Below, in pieces: positions 1 through 5,583 of a DNA stretch of 7,018 nucleotides. Every line of letters begins with the position of its first letter. Positions within the stretch are counted from its first letter, which is position 1. The notes under the pieces are model-generated. The model worked only from the letters and a program-made list of their open reading frames with translations, was not told where the DNA came from and did not search any database. The position numbers were made by a program, and so were the translations under genes. The DNA comes from Terrimesophilobacter sp038243605 (lineage in GTDB: Bacteria > Actinomycetota > Actinomycetes > Actinomycetales > Microbacteriaceae): positions 1 to 7,018 of the forward strand of contig JBBSQX010000032.1 of the NCBI GenBank assembly GCA_038243605.1, written 5' to 3'.

Positions 1-501
1 GACGCCGGATTCGTCGACACGGTCGTGTCGGATGCGGTTGTGGGTGTCGTTGTCGCGACTGCCAGTCGGAGTGGCTTTGGGCATGCTCGTGTAGAGGGCG
101 GCGGGGGTGGCCCGGTGGGGTAGCGAGCTGTGGGGGCGGCGCTGGTTGTATTCCTCAGCAAACTCTTCCAGGAGGAGCTGTAGCGCGCTGATCGTGGTGG
201 GCTGGGTGGGTTTGGCACGTAACCATTTCTTCAGGGTCTGCTGGAAGCGCTCCACTTTCCCTTGGGTTTGTGGGTGGTGGGGTTTGCCGTTCTGCTGGAT
301 GATGCCCCGAGCAAACAGATCGGCCTCCAAGCTTGTGCGGCCGACCTCGTTTCGGTCGCCCGCCAGGCGCACGGTGTAGCCCATGCCGTTATCGCTGAGG
401 GTGGATGCCGGGTAGCAGTGTTCGCGGGCGGTGTCGGTGAAGGTGGACAACAGACCCCGAAATGCGGGATGAAACCAGACGCCAACTTGCAGCGGGCTGC
501 G
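1..501 (-). pseudogene. IS481-family transposase, N-terminally truncated remnant (C-terminal part runs off the left edge)
   Basis: Reading the minus strand in the frame whose codons fall on 1-3, 4-6 and so on gives an open frame from 501 to the window edge, bounded upstream by an in-frame TAA at 502-504. It encodes the second half of a DDE integrase-type transposase. The second catalytic aspartate is in TLSDNGMGYT and the catalytic glutamate in GKVERFQQTLKKWL. The actinobacterial IS481 signature YNQRRPHSSLPHRATPAALY follows. The N-terminal helix-turn-helix and the first catalytic Asp are absent, because recognisable homology fades out near position 480 and a stop follows. No start codon with a ribosome site is apparent, so the protein should not be made as an active enzyme. 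No terminal inverted repeat was found at the broken end, so the break looks like a deletion or replacement rather than a clean IS end. Family assignment is confident; whether the left end is intact cannot be seen. Confidence 0.85.
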
Positions 502-549
502 TTATAAGCGTCATGGCTTCACCCCTTAGTGGCTGGCACAGTGAATACT

Positions 550-1374
550 ATGAAGGTGACCGATCGCTATTACGTGTACGTGTACATCGACCCGCGCAAC
601 TTCGAAGAGTTTTACTACGGTAAAGGAACGGGGTCTCGGAGCCACGCTCACCTTCAAGATGTCGATGACTCTGTGAAGGTTGCCCGTATCAAGGCGATCC
701 AGAAAGAAGGCGTGGAGCCCATTATTCGGATTGTCGCCAAAGGTCTCACTTCGGAGGAAGCGCTGATGGTTGAGACCGCCCTTATTTGGAAGTTGGGCCG
801 CACACTCACCAATGTTGCGTCTGGTCGATACGTCGGCCGGTTTCGACCACCGGATACGTTCCACAAGAGACTCGCGCGTTTCGACTTCGAGAACGGTATT
901 TACTACGTCAATGTTGGCGAGGGTGAGTCCCGCAACTGGGATGATTGTCGGCAGTTTAGTTTTCTTGCCGCCGGTGGCGATCCAAAGTTCAGTGACCCGA
1001 TTCGCGGGCTCGAAGTCGGCGACGTGATCGTCGCCTATCTTAAAGGTGCGGGTTACGTGGGTGTGGGCGTCGTGCGGTCGCTAGCGGTTCCATACGCCGA
1101 TTTTCGGAGCAAAGGAATTCTGCTTGCCGAATATGAACTCGCCGAGCCGAATATTGCACACGATGCCAACGACCTTGCGATTTGTGAGTATTTAGTTGCA
1201 GTGGATTGGGTAACAACCGTCGACCGACAGGGCGCCAAATGGGTACCACGAAGCGGGCTTTTCACATCGCAGCTCGTGAGGGCATCACTTGATGCCCAGC
1301 CCACAACCATCGCCTTTATTGAGGAGTCACTTGGCGTCAACCTGGGTGCGCTGGCGGATGGGCAGTCCGTTTGA
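550..1374 (+). CDS. GIY-YIG nuclease fused to an EVE/PUA-like C-terminal domain; putative modification-dependent restriction or defence nuclease
   Basis: The product is 274 aa from the ATG at 550. In-frame GTG codons at 529 and 541 would add 7 or 3 residues. None of these starts has a clear Shine-Dalgarno site, and the ATG is preferred because the conserved domain begins almost at once. Residues 7-95 are a GIY-YIG domain: YVY (8-10) stands for GIY, FYYGKGTGSR (21-30) gives the second motif plus Arg30, the helix EALMVETALI carries Glu75, and LTN carries Asn88. These match the Tyr/Tyr/Arg/Glu/Asn set of the family, closest in style to the COG3680-like bacterial group. Residues from about 111 form a second domain: YYVNVGEGESRNWDDC, then SDPIRGLEVGDVIVAYLKGAGYVGVGVV, then a VDWVTTV segment near 218-224. 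This pattern resembles EVE/PUA-like domains, which read modified bases. No signal peptide or membrane segment is visible. Cutting modified DNA is an inference. The gene's lower GC than the right-hand genes suggests transfer. Confidence 0.8.
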   Translation: MKVTDRYYVYVYIDPRNFEEFYYGKGTGSRSHAHLQDVDDSVKVARIKAIQKEGVEPIIRIVAKGLTSEEALMVETALIWKLGRTLTNVASGRYVGRFRPPDTFHKRLARFDFENGIYYVNVGEGESRNWDDCRQFSFLAAGGDPKFSDPIRGLEVGDVIVAYLKGAGYVGVGVVRSLAVPYADFRSKGILLAEYELAEPNIAHDANDLAICEYLVAVDWVTTVDRQGAKWVPRSGLFTSQLVRASLDAQPTTIAFIEESLGVNLGALADGQSV

Positions 1375-1434
1375 GCGGCTGAGTCCCTAGACTGCGATTG
1401 CCGGGTACGCGAAGCGCGAAATTCCGCCACTTGG

Positions 1435-1639
1435 ATGCTCTCGACTCTGTCACAAGTGCAGCAGGTTCGTCTTGGAGGACGGAGACGATCTCGTGGATAT
1501 TTAAACCGGCCCGCAGAATTGTGGTTAAGGCTTGGGCGACACCAAGGTCCGCGTACGCGTATGCGTGCTCGACTCGCGAGGGGACCAGAAGGAGACCAGA
1601 ATCATGCAAAGCATGCAATGCGGGACATGAATCGAGGCC
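1435..1639 (-). pseudogene. Probable remnant of a MerR-family transcriptional regulator DNA-binding domain
   Basis: Minus-strand translation upstream of 1337 reads GLLLVPSR, then AYAYADLGVAQALTTILRAG, then LNIHEIVSVL. This follows the MerR N-terminal pattern in order: the GLL-P-R turn after the first helix-turn-helix, a Y-x-Y wing, a D-L helix, the R-x-A-G turn, and the E-I-x-x-x-L helix. The upstream part expected to hold the first helix reads GLDSCPALHALHD, but is cut by an in-frame TAG at 1640-1642. The only start downstream of that stop is a TTG at 1616-1618, which would remove the first DNA-recognition helix. No effector domain follows: the frame runs into the 3' end of the convergent nuclease gene and stops at 1337-1339. 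A broken gene is therefore the best reading. Chance resemblance is possible, since this rests on pattern matching by eye. Confidence 0.45.
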
Positions 1640-1693
1640 CTATGTCCTGCACCAGAACACTGTCAGCCCGACAAATGTCATGTCACGAAACAT

Positions 1694-1707
1694 CGTTCAT
1701 ATGAACG
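1694..1707. promoter_or_regulatory. Perfect 14-bp palindrome, possible regulator binding site
   Basis: CGTTCATATGAACG reads identically on both strands. A further copy of the half-site CGTTCA occurs about 12 bp to the right, at 1718-1723, in direct orientation. Palindromes of this size with a repeated half-site are typical of dimeric repressor operators such as TetR or MarR types. It lies just upstream (on the minus strand) of the broken MerR-like frame, so it could be that gene's old operator. No promoter elements around it are convincing. Confidence 0.35.
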
Positions 1708-1920
1708 TCTGGAAATCGTTCACTTTTCGCTCTCCTCCGGGATGGCGTTTTGTGTTTCTGGGGTTGGCCGTCGATGTTGGGGGTGAGGGTTAGCGCGCAC
1801 CGGCACTGTCTTATCGGTATGGGAGGTTTGCACGCGTTGAACAGATTGACGCCTGTCGGATGGCGGCCTGCACGCCGTGGAGTGGGCTGCCTGAGTTTAA
1901 GGAAATTGCTCCCGCAGCTC

Positions 1921-1936
1921 ACGTGCGAAAGCACGT
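1921..1936 (-). terminator. Small hairpin immediately after the GH3 gene stop codon, possible weak terminator
   Basis: ACGTGC and GCACGT form a perfect 6-bp stem around a 4-base loop, directly abutting the glycosidase stop codon (1937-1939 on the minus strand). The stem is GC-containing, but no run of T follows on the minus strand, so it would be a weak or non-canonical terminator or a 3'-end stabilising hairpin. Confidence 0.35.
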
Positions 1937-4201
1937 CTACTTCTCGCGGTTCGCCACCGCGATCTGTGTCTTCAGGTCTTCGCGGCTGAATGGCAGGTCG
2001 GGGTCGTCAAGCATGCGGTTGATGGGGTAATAGTTCAACATTTTGCGCATCCCCTCATCGCTGAACACCACGTCTCCTCCGCCCTCGGCAGCAGAGATGC
2101 CCAGTATGACGAGCGCCTGGCGCACCAGCGGCTCGGTCGCAGGATTTGCTAGTAGTTCGCCGACGGACGAATCCAGGCCAAGTGGGATCGGCACTGCGTC
2201 CTCGTCAATCTGCACGCTCGTCCCTGCGCGCAAGTCCCGGCTCGACGAACCGATGTAGAGCAGGTATTCGCCACCCTCCACGCGCCAGTCATCGATTCGC
2301 ACCTCCCAGTAGGCAAGGTTGCTGCGCGGGATGCGTATCGCAACGCCGCGCGCCTCACCAGGTTCAAGCTCCACGCTAGCGAAGCCGACGAGTTCTCTGG
2401 GGGCTCGATGTACAAGAGAATGGGCCGGTCCGCCGTAGACCTGCACTACCTCACGTCCGGCGCATTCACCGAGGTTAGATATCTGGATGTGGACGACAAT
2501 GTCGCCGGATGACTCAACCAGGGCCACCGCCTGCCCATAGTCGAACGTGGTGTAGGAGAGGCCGTGCCCGAACGGGAAACACACGTCGAGCGCGCGGGCG
2601 TCATACCAACGGTACCCAACAAGGATTCCTTCACCGTAGCGAACGTGTCCGGATTCGCCGGGAAAGTTGCCGAATGCTGGGCTGTGTTCTAGCCGGAGCG
2701 GGACGCTCTCCGCGAGCTTTCCCGAAGGGTTGACTATTCCGAAGAGTGCGTCGGCGGTGGCAGTCCCGCCCGCCTGTCCCAGTAGGGAGGCATCGAGAAC
2801 CGCGGGAACCCTCCCGACGAAGGGAAGCTCGACCACCGACCCATGAGTGAGCACGACAACGGTGCGAGGGTTTGCTTCGAGTACCGCATCGAGGAGCTCG
2901 AGTTGCTGGTCTGGCAGCCGCAGATGCTCGCGGTCAAAACCCTCAGACTCTTCGGAGTCCGGTAGACCCAAGAACACCACCACGGCCTCGGCCGTTGCGG
3001 CAGCCTGTACAGCCTCGTCGCGCTGGGCGTCCGTCAGTTTGCCGGAGCCGTCGAAAGCGAAACCGGCGGAGAAAATTGGTTCGTAAACGGCGAGGTCTCG
3101 GATGCGCGAGAGCGCGACATCCACGCGGGTCGGGTTAACTCGCGAGGAGCCGGCCCCCTGGATTCGCGGTTGTGTTGCGAAGAGGCCGATCACCGCGAGG
3201 CGTTCATCAGTTCCCAATGGCAGCAGATCGTCCTCGTTCTTGAGCAGCACGATTGAGCGTGCTGCCGCGTCGTAGGCGAGTGCATGATGTTCCACAGGAT
3301 CTGCGATTGATGCGGTGGTGCGGTTACCCACCCGCGCGGCCAAGGTCGACATCCGTCCCACGGCGGAATCTAAGAGGGTCTCGTCTAGCGAGCCATCGTT
3401 GATCGCGCGCACGACCTCGACATCCGTGCGCCCCATGGTCGACGGCATCTCAAGGTCCAGGCCGGCGGCGATTGCGGCGACCCGATCCGTCACTGCGCCC
3501 CAATCGGAGATCACGACACCGTCGAACCCCCAGGTCTCTCGGAGAACATCGGTGAGTAGCCAGCGGTTGTGGGCAGCGTAGACGCCATTGAGTCGGTTAT
3601 AGGCGCACATCACCGTCCATGGTCGAGCCTCACGCACCACGTGTTCGAAGGCCCGAAGGTAGATCTCGCGCAGTGGCCGCGGATCGATGTCGGCTGACAC
3701 CCGCAGGCGGTCGGTTTCTTGGTTGTTGGCGGCGAAGTGCTTCACGCTGGCGCCCACCCCGCGGGACTGCAGGCCCCGGACCATCGCCGCGCCCAAAGCC
3801 CCAGACAGTAGCGGGTCCTCCGAGAAGTACTCGAAGTTGCGTCCGCACAACGGTGACCGCTTGATATTGATGCCCGGACCCAGAACGACCCCAACACCCT
3901 GGGCAACCGCTTCCTCTGCGATCGCCTCGGCGACTCGTTCAACGAGCGCTGGGTCCCACGAGCACCCCAGTGCTGCGGCCGGCGGAAAGCAGGTAGCGGG
4001 TTCACTGTCTTCGGATTCGAGACCGGGGGAGCGGTCAGCGAGTTTGCGGAGTCCGTGGGGGCCGTCGGTGAGGAGGATCGAGGGGATACCAGCCGATTCG
4101 ATTAGCTCTGTTCTCCAAAAATCGCGTCCGCTGGTTAGCCGGGCCTTGTCGGCAATGCTCAGGAGCGAAGCGACTTTCCCCGCGCTGTCATCGGTCGGCA
4201 T
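1937..4201 (-). CDS. Glycoside hydrolase family 3 protein, beta-glucosidase-like
   Basis: The product is 754 aa from the ATG at 4201. A TTG at 4222 would add seven residues, but neither start has a clear ribosome site. Family 3 enzymes hydrolyse terminal beta-linked sugars with retention. The N-terminal barrel starts near residue 15 and shows GIPSILLTDGPHGLR, NFEYFSEDP (122-130) and KHFAANNQE (154-162). The nucleophile is in VVISDWGAV (Asp233). The alpha/beta sandwich carries the ESEGFDREHLRLP box (about 419-431), with Glu420 a likely acid/base, and EGILVGYRWYDARALDVCFPFG-type residues near 524-545. A fibronectin III-like domain follows at about 560-655 (EVVQVYGG, RELVGFASVELEPGE). An acidic tail of about 90 residues closes the protein. 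There is no PA14 insertion. No signal peptide is visible, so action on imported glycosides in the cytoplasm is inferred. Substrate cannot be read from sequence; beta-glucosidase is most likely, with beta-xylosidase or others possible. It is divergent from the repressor gene at 4419, which probably controls it. Confidence 0.93.
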   Translation of the reverse strand: MPTDDSAGKVASLLSIADKARLTSGRDFWRTELIESAGIPSILLTDGPHGLRKLADRSPGLESEDSEPATCFPPAAALGCSWDPALVERVAEAIAEEAVAQGVGVVLGPGINIKRSPLCGRNFEYFSEDPLLSGALGAAMVRGLQSRGVGASVKHFAANNQETDRLRVSADIDPRPLREIYLRAFEHVVREARPWTVMCAYNRLNGVYAAHNRWLLTDVLRETWGFDGVVISDWGAVTDRVAAIAAGLDLEMPSTMGRTDVEVVRAINDGSLDETLLDSAVGRMSTLAARVGNRTTASIADPVEHHALAYDAAARSIVLLKNEDDLLPLGTDERLAVIGLFATQPRIQGAGSSRVNPTRVDVALSRIRDLAVYEPIFSAGFAFDGSGKLTDAQRDEAVQAAATAEAVVVFLGLPDSEESEGFDREHLRLPDQQLELLDAVLEANPRTVVVLTHGSVVELPFVGRVPAVLDASLLGQAGGTATADALFGIVNPSGKLAESVPLRLEHSPAFGNFPGESGHVRYGEGILVGYRWYDARALDVCFPFGHGLSYTTFDYGQAVALVESSGDIVVHIQISNLGECAGREVVQVYGGPAHSLVHRAPRELVGFASVELEPGEARGVAIRIPRSNLAYWEVRIDDWRVEGGEYLLYIGSSSRDLRAGTSVQIDEDAVPIPLGLDSSVGELLANPATEPLVRQALVILGISAAEGGGDVVFSDEGMRKMLNYYPINRMLDDPDLPFSREDLKTQIAVANREK

Positions 4202-4283
4202 AAGTCGGCCAAATCGTGACAAAGGCGAGGGCTGCGCGCGTGTGCGTCGCCAGGGAGAGCGAGGCGATGTTCATGATTCCACG

Positions 4284-4312
4284 ACTGTACGCCGAAGAGT
4301 AGGCGACTGCAA
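4284..4312 (-). promoter_or_regulatory. Candidate sigma70-type promoter for the GH3 gene
   Basis: On the minus strand, TTGCAG (4307-4312) and TACAGT (4284-4289) are separated by 17 bp. Each matches four of six consensus bases, and the spacing is optimal. Transcription would begin near 4277, giving a leader of about 75 bases to the ATG at 4201. It lies in the only distinctly AT-rich patch of the divergent intergenic region. Confidence 0.45.
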
Positions 4313-4320
4313 AAAAGAAT

Positions 4321-4349
4321 TTGACGTTTTTGCTAAAATTAGCGACGAT
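4321..4349 (+). promoter_or_regulatory. Candidate promoter for the LacI-family gene and downstream hydrolase
   Basis: TTGACG at 4321-4326 is a good -35 match. The -10 at 17 bp spacing, GACGAT (4344-4349), matches only three of six consensus bases. It stands nearly back to back with the minus-strand promoter candidate at 4284-4312 and overlaps the inverted repeat at 4332-4343, so a bound repressor there could affect both directions. Confidence 0.35.
4332..4343. promoter_or_regulatory. Inverted repeat GCTAA-AA-TTAGC, candidate operator
   Basis: Two 5-bp arms are separated by two bases and sit between the -35 and -10 candidates of the plus-strand promoter. The right arm continues as TAGCGACG (4340-4347), nearly identical to TAGCGCCG at 4392-4399. 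Occupancy by the adjacent LacI-family protein is an inference from position only. Confidence 0.35.
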
Positions 4350-4388
4350 GACTAGATGCGATACGGAATGATCAGTTGGTGATGGTCA

Positions 4389-4396
4389 CGCTAGCG
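4389..4396. promoter_or_regulatory. Palindrome CGCTAGCG upstream of the LacI-family start, candidate operator
   Basis: This perfect 8-bp palindrome lies 22 bp before the repressor ATG, between the promoter candidate and the ribosome site. A repressor bound here would block its own transcript, a common autoregulation design in LacI-family genes. Its TAGCG half-site recurs at 4340, 52 bp away. Confidence 0.35.
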
Positions 4397-4418
4397 CCGC
4401 GCAACGATAGGGGCAAAG

Positions 4419-5492
4419 ATGTTGACTCCCTCGACTGAGCGCGGTCAGCACGACGCTGCGGCGAAGGCCACCATTTACGAGGTCGCGGAGCGGGCCGGCG
4501 TCAGTATCGCCACCGTTTCGCACGCCCTCAATCGGCCAGACCGTGTTGCCGCTGCCACCAGGCTTCGAGTCATTCAGGCCGCGGATCAACTGGGATTCGT
4601 AGGACGCAACCACAATCGTGCGCGCGCGCGGGCTGGCACTCGGCGGATCGGCGTCATCGGGCCATTTTCACAGCATCCCAGCTATTTCACTCGGCTGGCC
4701 GGGGTGCTCCGGGCCGCGGCAGGAAAAATCGACGTCGTTGTCATGGACGATTCTCCCGGAACAGGGGCTCCGGTCATCGACGAAGTGCCTCTGATGAACG
4801 GTGTCGATGGTCTCATCATCATGGGGGCAGAGCCCTCGCCTCGATTGGGTGAGTGGCTGGCCGAGCGCGGGATCGCGACCGTGCTACTCGACCGGAAGTC
4901 GGATCTGTATTCGAGCATCGCCGTTGACGATGAAGCAGGAGGGCGGTTGGTTGCGGAGCATCTGCTATCGCGAGGAGTGCGCCGCCCTGCCTGGATTAGC
5001 CCGGCACCCCCGCCTAGTCGGTTCGTAACCTCGGGGGAGTTGAGACTGCGGGGCTTCACGGAGTTGATCCGTCACCACACTGACGGCGAAGTTGCCTGGA
5101 TACTTGCCGACGGCGCTATCGAAGGCGGGAGGGAAGCGATCAGAGACCTTCCCGCAGACGAGCTACCCGACGCGATCTTCGCAGTCGACGATCGCCTGGC
5201 GGCCGGAGTTCTCCTCGGCCTGCGCGAACGAGGTCTACGCGTGCCAGAGGATGTCGCGGTCGTCGGTTATGACGACAGTGAGCTTGCAGTACTGAGCGGG
5301 TTGACCTCGGTCCGCCAACCGTTCGCGGCGAGTGGGCGATTCGCTTTCGAGATACTGCAAACGCTGATGGCCGAGATGAATCGTCCGGTCGCGCATCTCG
5401 CCCTTCTGCCCGAACTCGTCGTGCGATTGACGTCGTCGAGCCCGAGGGATGCGGAGAGCGCTGACGTGAAGGGTGGGGTTCAAAATGGCTGA
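4419..5492 (+). CDS. LacI-family transcriptional regulator
   Basis: The product is 357 aa, the usual family length plus a 15-residue N-terminal extension. The ATG at 4419 has an AGGGG ribosome site (4409-4413) five bases upstream. Residues 18-60 are the LacI helix-turn-helix (TIYEVAERAGVS, then IATVSHALNRP and LRVIQAADQLGF), which inserts into the operator. Residues 61-75 are the hinge, which here contains an Arg-Ala-Arg-Ala-Arg-Ala stretch (67-72). From RRIGVIGPF (75-83) to about 345 is the periplasmic-binding-protein-like ligand domain, ending with IFAVDDRLAAGVL and VPEDVAVVGYDDSELA. These are typical of sugar-responsive members. The likely role is a cytoplasmic repressor released by a sugar or glycoside ligand. 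The divergent glycosidase gene and the co-directional hydrolase are the obvious targets. Its last 8 bases overlap the next small ORF, so translation probably continues downstream. The effector cannot be named from sequence. Confidence 0.95.
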   Translation: MLTPSTERGQHDAAAKATIYEVAERAGVSIATVSHALNRPDRVAAATRLRVIQAADQLGFVGRNHNRARARAGTRRIGVIGPFSQHPSYFTRLAGVLRAAAGKIDVVVMDDSPGTGAPVIDEVPLMNGVDGLIIMGAEPSPRLGEWLAERGIATVLLDRKSDLYSSIAVDDEAGGRLVAEHLLSRGVRRPAWISPAPPPSRFVTSGELRLRGFTELIRHHTDGEVAWILADGAIEGGREAIRDLPADELPDAIFAVDDRLAAGVLLGLRERGLRVPEDVAVVGYDDSELAVLSGLTSVRQPFAASGRFAFEILQTLMAEMNRPVAHLALLPELVVRLTSSSPRDAESADVKGGVQNG

Positions 5493-5583
5493 CATTGGCG
5501 TTTCTGCGGAAATAGCGGAGTTAGTCGAGCGGGGGGCTCACAATGAGACGATCACGTGGCTCCGAGGGGTGCTGACGCTATGA
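5485..5583 (+). CDS. 32-aa small ORF linking the regulator and hydrolase genes, unknown function
   Basis: The frame starts at an ATG overlapping the regulator stop by 8 bases and ends with a TGA that overlaps the hydrolase ATG as ATGA. A purine-rich ribosome site, GGGTGGGG (5471-5478), lies six bases upstream. The peptide begins MADIGVSAEIAELVERG and ends WLRGVLTL. It has no cysteine pair, signal sequence or long hydrophobic stretch, and the first half could form a short amphipathic helix. I do not recognise a family. It could be a real small protein, a leader-type peptide whose main purpose is to couple translation of the hydrolase to that of the regulator, or the remaining N-terminus of a deleted gene. 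Position, ribosome site and exact overlaps on both sides favour real translation; the short length keeps certainty modest. Confidence 0.5.
   Translation: MADIGVSAEIAELVERGAHNETITWLRGVLTL

Larger units (their letters stand above)
1375..1936. other. 562-bp gene-poor interval with degraded sequence
   Basis: No intact gene could be supported here on either strand. The open frames present lack family resemblance, ribosome sites and consistent codon bias. What can be seen is a probable broken MerR-type DNA-binding domain on the minus strand (about 1435-1639), a perfect palindrome at 1694-1707, and a short hairpin at 1921-1936 next to the end of the glycosidase gene. One 60-base line counted by eye (1681-1740) is about 47% GC, well below the coding region to the right. 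The interval reads as decayed accessory DNA between a horizontally acquired nuclease and the resident sugar locus. No strong intrinsic terminator for the nuclease gene was found after its stop at 1374. Confidence 0.6.

Noticed and set aside
107..507. Plus-strand open frames over the transposase remnant
   Set aside because: The minus strand carries clear IS481 catalytic motifs; the plus-strand products are antisense noise.
1053..1430. 125-codon minus-strand open frame over the 3' half of the nuclease gene
   Set aside because: It is antisense to the EVE/PUA-like domain, low in complexity and without a ribosome site.
1550..1566. CGCGTACGCG palindrome and overlapping CG-rich repeats
   Set aside because: They are explained by the Ala-Tyr-Ala-Tyr-Ala codons of the MerR-like remnant and have no other context.
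1603..1618. Two copies of CATGCAA nine bases apart, considered as a regulatory repeat
   Set aside because: They are too short to stand out and coincide with the repeated Leu-His codons of the MerR-like remnant.
1683..1934. 83-codon minus-strand frame in the gene-poor interval
   Set aside because: It has no family resemblance, contains no coherent hydrophobic or domain pattern, and lacks a good start signal.
3687..4355. 222-codon plus-strand open frame opposite the start of the GH3 gene
   Set aside because: It is antisense to strongly conserved GH3 motifs, its product is Ser/Arg/Pro-rich low-complexity sequence with no family resemblance, and it has no ribosome site.
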